DNA of 64,000 nt, taken from contig NZ_JMFO01000006.1 in assembly GCF_000714715.1 (NCBI RefSeq), forward strand, positions 62,001 through 126,000. Direction: 5' to 3'. Below the pieces are notes generated by a model that was not told the DNA's origin, searched no databases, and saw only the letters and a list, made by a program, of their open reading frames with translations. A program made the position numbers and the translations under genes. The DNA comes from Candidatus Magnetobacterium casense. GTDB lineage: Bacteria > Nitrospirota > Thermodesulfovibrionia > Thermodesulfovibrionales > Magnetobacteriaceae. Below, in pieces: positions 17,423-26,421 of this stretch (its first letter is position 1; every line of letters starts with the position of its first letter).

Positions 17423-18079
17423 ATGTATTTGTTAATTGCCATGTTTATTTTGGTGTCATCGGTGGGTATTGCCGTTTATCACCAGATGAAGAAGAGAAAG
17501 GTCACCCTTGTAAGTGAGATCGAAACCCTCAAGGGTAAGGCTCGTCTGTTGTTGAGTCGGGTTCAAAAACTGGGCGATAAGTATCACGTCACCGAAAGGG
17601 TTGATACCATCAGAAGGAGAATCGAAGTGTTAAGCAGACAGGCCGTATCCACTGAACTTGACGAGCTTGAGGCACATATCAGGCAGTGGAGGGCACTGTG
17701 CGAAATCATGGAGCAGAGCGTCAATGAGCCTGAGATAAGCGGTCTTAAGCGTATCATCTATGACCCCATTGCAGGATCGGTGCTGTCGGAGAACATATTT
17801 GAAACAATCATACATATTACGACAAAAAACGGTAACAGGATGTTCATAGAGGTCAACGCTGAAACGGCACGACGCTACAAGGAAGAAGGCCCCAAGGCAT
17901 TTATACAGAAGAACAATATGATCTTTGACACCGAGGTCTGTCGCTGTGGAGTTAACGGGTCTGCTCAGTTAATGCTCCTGAAGAACTTCTATGAAACCTG
18001 CTATGATGAAAACGGGTACCTGATAGACCTGAGCTGGGAGCCTTCAGTTAAGGACAACAGGAACTCAGGACTTAGATAG
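17423..18079 (+). CDS. hypothetical membrane-anchored coiled-coil protein
   Basis: A 218-residue protein with an N-terminal transmembrane helix (YLLIAMFILVSSVGIAVYH), a basic stop-transfer segment, a helical/coiled-coil region to about residue 105 and a globular C-terminal part (FETIIHITTKNGNRMFIEVNAETARRYKEEG) with a CRC pair. AAAGGAGGTACTGAGG precedes the ATG and TATAAT lies at 17368-17373, so it is clearly expressed. I recognise no family. It converges on the cheV-like gene with a 15-bp 3' overlap, a geometry that would favour antisense interference but does not prove a shared function. Confidence 0.6.
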   Translation: MYLLIAMFILVSSVGIAVYHQMKKRKVTLVSEIETLKGKARLLLSRVQKLGDKYHVTERVDTIRRRIEVLSRQAVSTELDELEAHIRQWRALCEIMEQSVNEPEISGLKRIIYDPIAGSVLSENIFETIIHITTKNGNRMFIEVNAETARRYKEEGPKAFIQKNNMIFDTEVCRCGVNGSAQLMLLKNFYETCYDENGYLIDLSWEPSVKDNRNSGLR

Positions 18080-19021
18080 ACCAACGCCACCCCTGTTTTC
18101 AACCTGCTTTATAGCAGAAAGAATCTCTGCGGCAAGTGAGTCGGGTTGAAACTTGGCTGCAAAGGAGTTGGCACCCACTTGTTTGGCCTTGTCCATGTTT
18201 GTGGGATTGCTCATAGAGCTGTGAAGTAGGATGAACAAGTCCTTAAGGTCGGGGTTTGAACGTACCTTGCGCGTAAAGGTAAAGCCGTCTATGCCCGGCA
18301 TTTCGATGTCGCAGATGGACATGCAGAACCGGTGTTTGGCCTTAGAGTCTGCCTCAAGCTCGGCAAGGGCCTCACTCGCTGAACTGTAGCTCTCATACGT
18401 AAAGCCGAGCTGTTCCAACACTGCCTCGATCAGCGCCCTGGCCGCCTTGGAATCGTCTATGACGAGGATGTGATGGCCGCAAAGGGCTGCTTCGTTAGCC
18501 TGATTGACAAACTCGTCAGATATCTTGGTGTCCATCCCCAGTATCTCAACAAGTATTTTTTCTATATCCAGTATTTGGATCATTTCGTTGTTGTCACTAT
18601 AGGCTATTGCCGTAAGGTAACCGCTCTTGCCAAGCACACTGGATGGACTCTTGACTTCCTCCCAACTGCGCGTAACGAGGGAATCGGGATTCTTTATGAT
18701 AAGCCCCTGGACGTTGTTATTGTACTCACAAACGATGACATAGCTCAGGGAGCTTTTAAAATCCTGTCTCTCCATACCGAGGAATTCCCCGATGTCGATG
18801 ACAATAACGGCCTTGCCACGGAAGTCTATCGTCCCCTTGACGCTTTGGTGAGAGTACGGCATCTTGACTACAGAGGAAGGACACTCGATTACCTCGATGA
18901 TCTTGAATACATTGATTCCATAAATCTGGTCATCGCTAAGGTAAAACAACAGCATCTCCATCTGATTTGTAAATGCCAGTTGTGTTCTCTGCTGCACTTC
19001 CTGAAAGATATCTTTTTCCAT
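18065..19021 (-). CDS. cheV: CheV-like chemotaxis coupling protein (CheW + receiver)
   Basis: A 318-residue protein with a CheW domain at about residues 20-165 (MLLFYLSDDQIYGINVFKIIEVIE, VKGTIDFRGKAVIVIDIGEFLGM) and a receiver domain at 185-315. The receiver has VIDDSKAARALIEAVLEQLG, phospho-acceptor Asp in SICDIEMPGIDGF, Ser in LLHSSMS and Lys in FAAKF, so it looks phosphorylatable. CheV couples chemoreceptors to CheA and adapts the signal. No other che gene is in the window; it may serve flagellar or pilus-based motility. Overlaps the convergent hypothetical gene by 15 bp. Confidence 0.9.
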   Translation of the reverse strand: MEKDIFQEVQQRTQLAFTNQMEMLLFYLSDDQIYGINVFKIIEVIECPSSVVKMPYSHQSVKGTIDFRGKAVIVIDIGEFLGMERQDFKSSLSYVIVCEYNNNVQGLIIKNPDSLVTRSWEEVKSPSSVLGKSGYLTAIAYSDNNEMIQILDIEKILVEILGMDTKISDEFVNQANEAALCGHHILVIDDSKAARALIEAVLEQLGFTYESYSSASEALAELEADSKAKHRFCMSICDIEMPGIDGFTFTRKVRSNPDLKDLFILLHSSMSNPTNMDKAKQVGANSFAAKFQPDSLAAEILSAIKQVENRGGVGLSKS

Positions 19022-19105
19022 TAATTTTATGACTCCTTATATAATTTTAATACTTAATACTAACATATTTCCAACTTAAATAAACAGCGAGGCGATAAAC
19101 ATGTG

Positions 19106-19900
19106 TTACCCCCTCAGCGCATCTATCATAGCCGCCATGTCGGTGACACTGTTGGCCTTCATCAGGGATGTCCCTACAAGGATGGCATCAACCCCTGCCC
19201 TGTCCACCATCGAGGCATCTTCTCTGCCCTTGATACCGCTCTCACTTACGATAATCCTGTCCTGTGGTATATCTCTTACCAGATCGAGTGTTGTTTTGAT
19301 GCTCACCTGTAAGGTCGTTAAGTCTCTGTTGTTAATGCCTATGATGTTGAATTTGAGATCAATGGCTTGTTGCAGTTGCTTATAGTTATGCACCTCAAAC
19401 AACACAGAGAGTCCGACCTCAGCCGCAACGCCCATGAGTTCCTCTGCCTGTGTCCCGTCCAGGGCAGCGGCTATCAGCAAAATGGCATCAGCCCCATATG
19501 CCCGCGCCTCATAGACCTGGTATGGGTCAAAAATGAAGTCCTTCCTCAACACCGGACATGTGACGATCTCCTTCACCGGCCTGATGAAATCAATCGCTCC
19601 CCTGAAGTAATCCTCCTCGGTAAGCACCGAAACGGCATCCACCTGTTTGTCTCTATAAACCCCGGCGATCTCGTTGAGATCAAACGGTTCTCTGATTATC
19701 CCGGCGGATGGTGATGCCCGTTTAATTTCGGCTATGACCTTCAAAGGTTGACTGTCTTTGGGACGTCTGATTGCAGCCTCAAAGTCACGACACTCCTCTG
19801 ACTCACTGACCCGTGCCCGCAATTCACTAAGGGAGAGGTGCCTTTTTGAGTCACTCAGTCTGTACTTTTTCTTCGATATAATCTCGCGTAATATACTCAT
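19106..19900 (-). CDS. trpC: indole-3-glycerol-phosphate synthase
   Basis: A TIM-barrel enzyme of tryptophan synthesis, 264 residues from the preferred ATG (MSILREIISKKKYRL), four codons inside the longest frame. The catalytic Lys/Glu sites are visible in KVIAEIKRASPSAG, VDAVSVLTEEDYFRGA, VLRKDFIFDPYQVYEARAYGADAILLI and IGINNRDLTTLQV, and IVSESGIKGREDA. Length matches the family. It stands apart from other trp genes, which are absent from the window, so the pathway is dispersed. Confidence 0.95.
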   Translation of the reverse strand: MSILREIISKKKYRLSDSKRHLSLSELRARVSESEECRDFEAAIRRPKDSQPLKVIAEIKRASPSAGIIREPFDLNEIAGVYRDKQVDAVSVLTEEDYFRGAIDFIRPVKEIVTCPVLRKDFIFDPYQVYEARAYGADAILLIAAALDGTQAEELMGVAAEVGLSVLFEVHNYKQLQQAIDLKFNIIGINNRDLTTLQVSIKTTLDLVRDIPQDRIIVSESGIKGREDASMVDRAGVDAILVGTSLMKANSVTDMAAMIDALRG

Positions 19901-19975
19901 GCCTGTACTCACTTATCAGGTCATCATGTGTCGGTCTGCAGGAGGGTGTATGTAACCACACCCCCCTGAACCAAT

Positions 19976-20004
19976 CGGGCAAGAGGCTCGGAGTCCTTTG
20001 CCCG
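19976..20004. other. stable hairpin 3' of the Ala/Pro-rich lipoprotein gene
   Basis: CGGGCAA (19976-19982) pairs perfectly with TTGCCCG (19998-20004) around a 15-nt loop. It lies 24 nt after the stop of the minus-strand lipoprotein gene. There is no T run, so it may stabilise the mRNA end rather than terminate transcription. Confidence 0.4.
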
Positions 20005-20027
20005 CCCAAGATTGGGATGACCCTAAA

Positions 20028-20363
20028 TTATTTCTTTGCCGGAGCTGCCGCCGGGGCCGCTGCTGGAGCTGCCGCCGGAGCTGCTGCTGGAGAAGCTGCC
20101 GGAGCTGCCGCTGGTGACGCATCAGGGGCCGCTGCTGGTGAAGCTGCCGGATCTGCTGCTGGTGAAGCTGCCGGATCTGCTGCTGGTGACGCATCAGGGG
20201 CCGCTGCTGGTGATGCCTCAGGGGCCGCTGCCGGAGTAGCTTCCGGAGTAGGTGCCGGTGTTGCTGCTGGTGGTGGTGGTGGAGTGTCTTTTGGCTTACA
20301 TCCGGTAAACGTCAGAAACGAAAACACCAGAGCCAGGACAACTACATAGATCACATTTCTCAT
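20028..20363 (-). CDS. Ala/Pro-rich low-complexity lipoprotein
   Basis: A 111-residue protein with a lipoprotein signal peptide: VVVLALVFSFLTFTGC gives the lipid-anchored Cys at residue 22. The mature part is a PPPPP stretch and then tandem AAPDASP/AADPAASP/AAAPAAAP units ending AKK, with no globular domain. This would form an extended, negatively to neutrally charged tether in the periplasm or at the surface. AGGAGG lies just before the ATG. The opposite strand also has an open frame over the repeat, but it lacks a start signal and is a composition artefact. The function is unknown. Confidence 0.65.
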   Translation of the reverse strand: MRNVIYVVVLALVFSFLTFTGCKPKDTPPPPPAATPAPTPEATPAAAPEASPAAAPDASPAADPAASPAADPAASPAAAPDASPAAAPAASPAAAPAAAPAAAPAAAPAKK

Positions 20364-20514
20364 GTCTTTCCTCCTTATGTTTTTTCCTGCCTTTTAATCA
20401 TAGGCAGTGTATTTATTTTAGTTAAATCTTAGTCAGTATAGCACACAAAGTCCAAAAGATGCCAGAAAAATATCATGCCCAAAAAACACAGTATAGCTGA
20501 GGGCATTTGCGCTA

Positions 20515-21051
20515 TTAATCTCCAAAAATATCCATAACATCAATCTCAAGGCCACTTATGATCAATGACCTGATTGTACCCTCTCCCTCGGCATATGAAT
20601 ACAACTTATACCTATCACCTTCGAGGATAAATATCTCAATGGTTCCGTACTCAGGGGCCACTACCCAATATTCGGAAACCTTATATCTTTCATATATTCG
20701 CTTCTTTGTCTCCATGTCTCGTACCATAGACCCCTTGGAGACGATCTCACACACCATGTCTGGTACGCCTCTTACCCAATCCTGTAATATTGACAGATTA
20801 TCTCTCTTGATAAACAACAAGTCTGGTTGAAGTCTATTGATCCCCTCTTCGAATATAACATCAAGGGGAGAGTAGTAAACCTTTCCAACATTGTGTTGAT
20901 CCAAAAACAGAAGAATTTTTCTGTTAATCCTCTGACTGATCTCTTGGTGCCATAGAAACGGGCTTGCAGTCATAATTTCCTCGCCATCGATTATTTCGGT
21001 TAAATCAAAATCTCTTGATACCTCTGAAGCAATTGTTTCCATTATCGTCAT
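20515..21051 (-). CDS. Uma2-family (DUF820) putative endonuclease-fold protein
   Basis: A 178-residue protein of the Uma2/DUF820 family. Recognisable parts are PFLWHQEISQRINRKILLFLDQH, VYYSPLDVIFEEGINRLQPDLLFI, the GVPDMVCEIVSKGS block and RYKVSEYWVVAPEYGTIEIFILEG. The conserved Asp in QPDLLFI and Glu-x-x-S in CEIVSKGS correspond to the PD-(D/E)xK-like core. Members are abundant in cyanobacteria and other environmental bacteria, often in many copies near mobile DNA; biochemical activity is mostly unproven. It is a single gene here with no partner. Confidence 0.85.
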   Translation of the reverse strand: MTIMETIASEVSRDFDLTEIIDGEEIMTASPFLWHQEISQRINRKILLFLDQHNVGKVYYSPLDVIFEEGINRLQPDLLFIKRDNLSILQDWVRGVPDMVCEIVSKGSMVRDMETKKRIYERYKVSEYWVVAPEYGTIEIFILEGDRYKLYSYAEGEGTIRSLIISGLEIDVMDIFGD

Positions 21052-21116
21052 CTCCTTGGGCTTTTTTCATAATTATAACAGGTTTGTCTGTCTGTGACAG
21101 GATTGTCCGCCATTTG

Positions 21117-22508
21117 CTACCGCGTCAATATCGAAAGTATCCCCCGTAGGACGCGCAGGTGTATCAGGAACTCTTCCTTCGTGGAGATAGACCTGAGCCT
21201 GTTGAGCACATACCGGGGACGGAGGTAGAACTCCCTGTAGGCCCTCTTGTATGCCGCCTCGACCTCGGCGGCAGGGACTCCGGGAAGCTCCAGGATGGCA
21301 TGTGCCATGTCGTAGTGACTCCAGTGCGTGTGCTTGATATAGCCGTTATCCATTGCCCACTGAAACAGGGCAGTTCCCGGAAACGGTGTTGTTATATTAA
21401 AGATGGCAAACTGTATATCGATTGCCTTTGAAAACGCAATTGTCTTTGTCATTCCCACGGGGCCTTCGCCGGGGAGGCCGAGCATGAAGGCACCCCTGAT
21501 GTCTATTGCGGCATCCCTGGTCCACCTGATAACGTCGCCGTACCTGTTGCTGGTAACCTTCTTGTTTATGGCACGCAGGACGTCGTCCTCTGCCGTTTCA
21601 AAGCCGTACATGATCTGATGACACCCTGCCGCCTTCATCAGTTTCAGGATATCGGGACTGACCGTATCAACCCGTGCAAAGCATGACCAACTGATCTTAA
21701 CGTTTTCTGAGATAAGCATGTTGCACAACTGCTCTACACGCTTGCGGTTGGCCGTGAAGGTATCGTCGTAAAAGGAAATCTCCCTTATGCCGTAGACGCT
21801 TTTGAGGTGAAGGATGTGCTCAAAAACGCCCTCTGCCGCCGTAACCCGCACACGTGAACCAAACATCGAGGAGAAACAAAACGTACATTTACCCGGACAT
21901 CCCCGTGAGGTGATCATGCCAATGGATGGCGCCCGCCTGGCACTACCCAGGGCAGAGTGATACATGCGCATGGGGAGCTTTGCGTAGTTGGGCATGGGTA
22001 GGGCATTGAGGTCTGCGAAATCGCTGCTCTGTGGGTTCTGTATGACTTGGGCATCTGTGGTACGCCATGTGAGATTTGCAATGTTTTCAAGGGGTTGTTC
22101 GTTTGCAAGTGCAACGATGGCACCTTCGGCCTCGCCACGGATCACAAGGTCGCAGATGCCGCTTCTAACCAACTCCTCGTGGTATATGGTTGGATGTACG
22201 CCCCCCATGAGGAGTCGCACGTGTGGATAGCGACTGCGCACGGCAGAGGCTATCTTTACTGCCATGTCCATATCCGGCGTGGTCGCCGTTATACCCACGA
22301 TGCTGTCCTGGTGAACGTCCATGACCAACAGCACGCCCGAGACATCGAGGTTTAGGGCCATCGCGTCTATTATCTGACTCTGATGCCCATGACGCTCAAG
22401 CAGTGCCGACAACAGCGCCAGACCAATTGGAGGGGTGATCGAGTTGATGACAGACCAGATGCTGCTCCTGGCCAGCGCCCTGTTGGGATTTATAAAGACA
22501 AAGTGCAT
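21117..22508 (-). CDS. B12-binding-domain radical SAM protein
   Basis: A 463-residue protein with an N-terminal cobalamin-binding fold (residues 1-140: FVFINPNRALARSSIWSVINSITPPIGLALLSALLERHGH, later LLMGGVHPTIYHEEL) and a radical SAM core at 185-400 with the 4Fe-4S cluster motif SRGCPGKCTFCF. A C-terminal helical tail follows. Family members include B12-dependent methylases and lipid, hopanoid or antibiotic modifying enzymes (BchE/HpnP class); the substrate here cannot be read from the sequence. It lies alone, with hisD upstream across a palindromic repeat. Confidence 0.85.
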   Translation of the reverse strand: MHFVFINPNRALARSSIWSVINSITPPIGLALLSALLERHGHQSQIIDAMALNLDVSGVLLVMDVHQDSIVGITATTPDMDMAVKIASAVRSRYPHVRLLMGGVHPTIYHEELVRSGICDLVIRGEAEGAIVALANEQPLENIANLTWRTTDAQVIQNPQSSDFADLNALPMPNYAKLPMRMYHSALGSARRAPSIGMITSRGCPGKCTFCFSSMFGSRVRVTAAEGVFEHILHLKSVYGIREISFYDDTFTANRKRVEQLCNMLISENVKISWSCFARVDTVSPDILKLMKAAGCHQIMYGFETAEDDVLRAINKKVTSNRYGDVIRWTRDAAIDIRGAFMLGLPGEGPVGMTKTIAFSKAIDIQFAIFNITTPFPGTALFQWAMDNGYIKHTHWSHYDMAHAILELPGVPAAEVEAAYKRAYREFYLRPRYVLNRLRSISTKEEFLIHLRVLRGILSILTR

Positions 22509-22611
22509 GGCTGTCTCTCCTCAAACACCCTGGCTGACAATTCCGTACCTCGTGGTACACAAGAGACCGTAGCGACTTTTAACAATGTTACCTTGCAATA
22601 GTTATCTCCTA

Positions 22612-22692
22612 AGAAAAATAAAGAAGGGGAGCGGCTCTGCCCTCCCCTCAGACCCCTCCTGCAAGGGGACCAGTCCCCTTGACCCCTTCTTA
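22612..22692 (-). repeat. palindromic GC-rich repeat downstream of hisD
   Basis: Minus-strand order is GGGGTCAAGGGGACTGGTCC, CCTTGCAGGAGGGGTC, a GAGCGGCTC-containing hairpin and a CTTCTTTATTTTTCTT tail. It begins about 46 nt past the hisD stop in the direction of transcription, so it could serve as its terminator. Confidence 0.75.
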
Positions 22693-22737
22693 CCTTGTTG
22701 ACGGCATGTAACGTCTCAAAAGGCTGAGGGATCAAAC

Positions 22738-24024
22738 CTATCCGGGGGATATGTCCTCCCTGCGCACCTTGACGGCGTTGGCGTGTCCCTGGAGTCCTTC
22801 GGTTTGTGCAAGCAACTGCGTCTCTGCTGCCAGTGCATTAAAACCATTGCGGCTGAGATTAATCAGACTTGAGCGCTTTATAAAATCATACACCCCCAAC
22901 GGGGAAAAGAACCGCGCCGACCCACCCGTGGGCAACGTATGATTGGGACCGGCTGCGTAATCGCCGATGACCTCGGCAGACCACTGACCCAGAAATATTG
23001 CGCCGGCGTTTTGTATCAGGGGCAGCTTGTTTTCGGGTTCTTCGGTCATTATTTCCAGGTGTTCGGGGGCTATTCTGTTTACGTAGTCAAATGCCTTCTC
23101 TGTTGATTCAACCACGATTATGGCACCAAATGCTGACAGAGATGCCGATGCGATCTCTTTTCTGGTCAGTGCGGCAAGTTGGCGTTGCAGTTCTTCGGCA
23201 ACGCTCTGTGCAAGCGTCTCCGACGTTGTAATCAGTACGGAGGAGGCCATCTCATCATGTTCTGCCTGACTGAGCAGGTCTGCCGCAATAAATACCGGAT
23301 TTGCAGACTGGTCGGCAACAATGAGTATCTCCGACGGGCCGGCTATCATATCGATATCGACCGTACCAAAGACAAGCTTTTTTGCCAGGGCCACATATAT
23401 ATTGCCCGGGCCGACTATCTTGTCCACCCCCTTTATGCTCTCAGTGCCAAAGGCCATTGCGGCGATGGCCTGTGCCCCGCCTATGCGATAGACCTCGGTT
23501 ATGCCGGTGAGTTTGATTGCCGCCATCACGTGGGGGTTGATTTCACCGTGTGGGGTTGGCACGCACAAGGCGATCTCCCTGACTCCGGCCACCTGTGCCG
23601 CAACGGCATTCATCAACACCGTCGAGGGATAGGCGGCCTTGCCACCAGGGACATACAAACCAACACGGTGCAACGGCCTGATTACCTGACCAAACACACC
23701 ATGGCCGTCTTCAAAACTCCAGGAGGAGTCAACCTGTCTGCGGTGGTAGACGTTGATGCGCCTGTACGACATCTTAAGCGCCTCTAAAAAACCGTCATCT
23801 ACTCGTGCGGCATACTCGTCTATGGTGTCCTGTGACAGCCTGAACGAATCCAGGGTTATGCCATCAAATAATCTTGTAAGCTCCCTGACCTCCGCATCCC
23901 CACGCTCTTTAACACCTTGCAATATCTTTGTTACAGTAGCAAGAATCTCAACGTCAAACTCACCACGTTTCTTTAGGACCTTGTAGAACTCGTTGAATTC
24001 ATATTCGCTGCGTATGTGCCTCAT
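22738..24024 (-). CDS. hisD: histidinol dehydrogenase
   Basis: A 428-residue zinc enzyme for the last two steps of histidine synthesis (histidinol to histidine). Family text: VGLYVPGGKAAYPSTVLMNAVAAQVAGV, VYRIGGAQAIAAMAFGTESI, KIVGPGNIYVALAKKLVFG, LLSQAEHDE (Gln and His zinc ligands), IAPEHLEIMTEEP, and DYAAGPNHTLPTGGSARF. Length is standard. The gene follows tRNA-Phe by 79 nt on the same strand. No other his gene is in the window. Confidence 0.96.
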   Translation of the reverse strand: MRHIRSEYEFNEFYKVLKKRGEFDVEILATVTKILQGVKERGDAEVRELTRLFDGITLDSFRLSQDTIDEYAARVDDGFLEALKMSYRRINVYHRRQVDSSWSFEDGHGVFGQVIRPLHRVGLYVPGGKAAYPSTVLMNAVAAQVAGVREIALCVPTPHGEINPHVMAAIKLTGITEVYRIGGAQAIAAMAFGTESIKGVDKIVGPGNIYVALAKKLVFGTVDIDMIAGPSEILIVADQSANPVFIAADLLSQAEHDEMASSVLITTSETLAQSVAEELQRQLAALTRKEIASASLSAFGAIIVVESTEKAFDYVNRIAPEHLEIMTEEPENKLPLIQNAGAIFLGQWSAEVIGDYAAGPNHTLPTGGSARFFSPLGVYDFIKRSSLINLSRNGFNALAAETQLLAQTEGLQGHANAVKVRREDISPG

Positions 24025-24102
24025 TGGATGTCTCCCGTTGAATATTGCTTATTGGATTGCCCATCAGATGCCACCGTATGCCCTGCAGGGTGGATTTTAA
24101 TA

Positions 24103-24175
24103 TGGGCAGTCGCAGAATTGAACTGCGGACACGAGGCTTTTCAGGCCTCTGCTCTACCGACTGAGCTAACTGCCC
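24103..24175 (-). tRNA. tRNA-Phe (anticodon GAA)
   Basis: Folds as a 73-nt cloverleaf on the minus strand: acceptor GGGCAGT pairs with ACTGCCC, the D arm is GCTC-loop-GAGC, the anticodon stem GAGGC/GCCTC closes the loop CTGAAAA with GAA anticodon, and the T stem CGCAG/CTGCG closes TTCAATT. Discriminator base is A; CCA is not encoded (TAT follows). It lies just upstream of hisD on the same strand. Confidence 0.95.
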
Positions 24176-24229
24176 ATACACAATATCTATTAAACCAGTT
24201 TGTGTGGACAGTTGTCAAGAGAAAAATTA

Positions 24230-24452
24230 TATACTGAAATGATACAGGTTTTTTCAGGCATGATAATTGAGCGTGAAATAATGGGGTCAAGGGGACTTCT
24301 TCGTGCCCGGGGCGGGTGCGACCCGCTGCGACAAGATTGCGCCTCGCCCCTCCCCTTGCAGGGGGTTCTGAAGGGGCCAGGTGCGACCTGGAGCGAGAAA
24401 GAAGCGGAGCCGCCCCTTTCTTTAAGGGGCAGAGCGCCTCTGCCTTCTTAAT
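24230..24452 (+). repeat. longest palindromic repeat copy, with the 68-bp arm
   Basis: 24230-24297 matches 13938-14006 in inverse orientation. After GGGGTCAAGGGGACT come the GCCCGGGGCGGGTGCGACC block shared with the copy at 10059, CCTCGCCCCTCCCCTTGCAG, a CCAGGTGCGACCTGG palindrome, a GCGGAGCCGCCCC hairpin and a final AAGGGGCAGAGCGCC segment. It fills the gap between tRNA-Phe and the 3' end of the epimerase gene; no gene lies inside it. Confidence 0.8.
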
Positions 24453-24454
24453 TC

Positions 24455-25516
24455 TTACAGTCGCTTTTGCATTGTCCCCAGTATCTCAGACAGTATACCC
24501 GCGAGGTCGTACTTGAAATCCCACTGGGGATAATGTGTCTTGAACTTGCCGACGTCGCTGATCCACCAGATGTGATCGCCTATGCGGTTTGTTTCCACGT
24601 AACCGTAACGCATCCTGTTGCCCGTCAGACGCTCACAGATGGCGATTGCCTCAAGGATGGAGCAGTTTGAATGCCTCGAACCGCCTGCGTTGTAGACCGC
24701 CGCAATACCGGGACGCTGATAAAAGTGCCAGAACATGTTGACGAGATCGTGGCAATGGATATTGTCGCGCACCTGCTTGCCCTTGTAACCAAAGATGGTA
24801 TATGGTTCTCTTACAATGGCGCACCTCATCAGGTACGACAGAAAGCCGTGCAACTGCGCCCCGCTGTGATTGGGGCCGGTCAGACATCCCCCCCTGAAAC
24901 ATACCGTCTTGATCCCAAAGTACCTGCCATACTCCTGCACCATCAGGTCGGCAGATGCCTTGCTTACGCCAAAGATTGAGTGCTTGCACTGGTCGATGCT
25001 CATCCCCTCGTCGATACCGTGCTTGTGGTAGGGATGATTGACGTCTATCTCCCAGCGCGTGTCATGTTCAACCAGGGGGAGCGAGTTGGGCGTATCGCCA
25101 TAGACCTTGTTGGTCGATGTAAAGATAAACACGGCATCGGGGCAATACCGTCGTGTCAGTTCGAGCAGGGTCAGCGTTGCCGTGGCATTGACGGAGAAGT
25201 CGATCAACGGCTCCCCGGCAGCCCAATCGTGACTGGGCTGGGCGGCGGTATGCACAATCAGGCGGATATCCGTCCCGTATGCTGAAAACACTTCCTGCAT
25301 GGCCACCGCATCACGGATATCGATGTCGTAGTGCCTGTAGTTTGCAACGGTCTCTCTGAGCCTCTGTCTGTTCCAGGAGGTCGAGGCCTCGGGACCGAAG
25401 AACATCTCCCGTAGATTGTTGTCTATGCCAAGTATGATGTCAAACTTGTCTGAGAAAAACTCCACCGATTCCCCGCCAATCAGCCCCGCGGAGCCGGTTA
25501 TCAATGCTACATTCAT
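24455..25516 (-). CDS. NAD-dependent epimerase/dehydratase, CDP-paratose 2-epimerase-like
   Basis: A 353-residue extended short-chain dehydrogenase. The NAD-binding glycine motif is GSAGLIGGE (residues 8-16), with [11 protein letters not shown] at 89-99, STNKVYGD at 134-141 and [17 protein letters not shown] later. Overall text resembles CDP-paratose/CDP-tyvelose epimerases used for O-antigen dideoxysugars. Oddly, the usual catalytic YxxxK is F182-G-V-S-K186: the Tyr is replaced by Phe. Either another residue does the chemistry or the enzyme has a different reaction. It is a lone gene bordered by a repeat on its 3' side; no other sugar genes are near. Confidence 0.75.
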   Translation of the reverse strand: MNVALITGSAGLIGGESVEFFSDKFDIILGIDNNLREMFFGPEASTSWNRQRLRETVANYRHYDIDIRDAVAMQEVFSAYGTDIRLIVHTAAQPSHDWAAGEPLIDFSVNATATLTLLELTRRYCPDAVFIFTSTNKVYGDTPNSLPLVEHDTRWEIDVNHPYHKHGIDEGMSIDQCKHSIFGVSKASADLMVQEYGRYFGIKTVCFRGGCLTGPNHSGAQLHGFLSYLMRCAIVREPYTIFGYKGKQVRDNIHCHDLVNMFWHFYQRPGIAAVYNAGGSRHSNCSILEAIAICERLTGNRMRYGYVETNRIGDHIWWISDVGKFKTHYPQWDFKYDLAGILSEILGTMQKRL

Positions 25517-25581
25517 CTCTCTATGTTAGCACAGATGCAGGGTTAAATCAACCCAGAGGCAATATGAAGCAGGGTAAATTT

Positions 25582-26421
25582 TCACCCGTCAACCATCACC
25601 CGTTGCCCGATGAGGATGTCAAACTGCTCGGAGGCACTTGCCTGGTTGACAAACAACTCCAGCGACCCACTGCTGTTGATCAGTGCACTAAACTGCAAAT
25701 GCCCGGCCTCCTTATAGCAACCCATAAGAGGTAGTTCCTTGTCCCTGAAGATTATGCGCATCTGCCCTGGAGGGACACCCCGCAACGTTGTGTTGAGTAT
25801 CCCTTCGTCTATGTTGGTGATGCAATTGCCAAAGCGATCAATGTAAACGACCTGCCCGCTGACAGAGCCACTGCCGACATCGACCGTGGGGACTGCCATG
25901 TCAAGCGTGATGAAGTCATCGATCCTGTGCCCCAGTCTTGTGGGGTCAAGGCCGTTGCTGAGGTGTGCGCAGAGGGGTGCAAAGATGTCTCTGCCGTGGA
26001 ATGTCCTGCCGATGGCACCGCTGCCACCAGCGCCGTTGGCGCACTTGCGGAAGTACTCAGTGGCCGTTGCGTGATAGACCTGGAAGTCCCTTTTGACCTG
26101 GCTGTAGATGCACGAAAAGATGCCGTTGTCCGGCCCCACAAAAAAGTAGTCCTGCGTCACCACCACGATGGGACGCCTGCCTGACCCCACACCCGGGTCA
26201 ACCACCGCCAGGTGTATCGTCCCCGCGGGGAAGACGCTAAAACTCCCTCCCAACATCAGCGCACCACCAATAACGTCGTATGGTGCAATCAGGTGGGTAA
26301 TGTCAACCAGCGTCGCCGACGGGTTAAGCGTCAATATCACACCCTTCATCTGGGCAACAAAGGAGTCGTTGAGGCCAAAGTCGCTCAGGAGTGTAATGAT
26401 AGCCTGCCCCTTTTTTAGCAG
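25582..26421 (-). CDS. SAM hydrolase (SAM hydroxide adenosyltransferase, DUF62 family)
   Basis: Predicted to hydrolyse S-adenosylmethionine to adenosine and methionine. The frame contains the full family N-terminus [23 protein letters not shown], but the first ATG (26349) falls inside it, after the catalytic SDFG. Upstream to the in-frame stop there is no ATG, GTG or TTG. The best start is CTG at 26421: GGAGG lies at 26428-26432, 6 nt before it, and the codon overlaps the pyrD stop; ATC at 26400 is the alternative. Other motifs: [51 protein letters not shown]. About 280 residues. Last gene of the greA-pyrK-pyrD run. Confidence 0.85.
   Translation of the reverse strand: MLKKGQAIITLLSDFGLNDSFVAQMKGVILTLNPSATLVDITHLIAPYDVIGGALMLGGSFSVFPAGTIHLAVVDPGVGSGRRPIVVVTQDYFFVGPDNGIFSCIYSQVKRDFQVYHATATEYFRKCANGAGGSGAIGRTFHGRDIFAPLCAHLSNGLDPTRLGHRIDDFITLDMAVPTVDVGSGSVSGQVVYIDRFGNCITNIDEGILNTTLRGVPPGQMRIIFRDKELPLMGCYKEAGHLQFSALINSSGSLELFVNQASASEQFDILIGQRVMVDG

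Noticed and set aside
20017-20349. Gly/Ala-rich plus-strand ORF opposite the Ala/Pro-rich lipoprotein
   Set aside because: The minus frame has a signal peptide, lipobox and ribosome binding site; the plus frame is a composition shadow.
23999-24181. Minus-strand 60-codon ORF over the tRNA-Phe gene
   Set aside because: Its text (AQSVEQRPEKPRVRSS) is the usual translation of a tRNA and not a protein.
26405-26420. A-AAA-AAG slippery heptamer at the pyrD 3' end as a programmed frameshift into the SAM hydrolase
   Set aside because: In the pyrD frame the TAA stop comes before the slippery run, so a translating ribosome terminates first. A CTG or ATC start with reinitiation explains the arrangement better.
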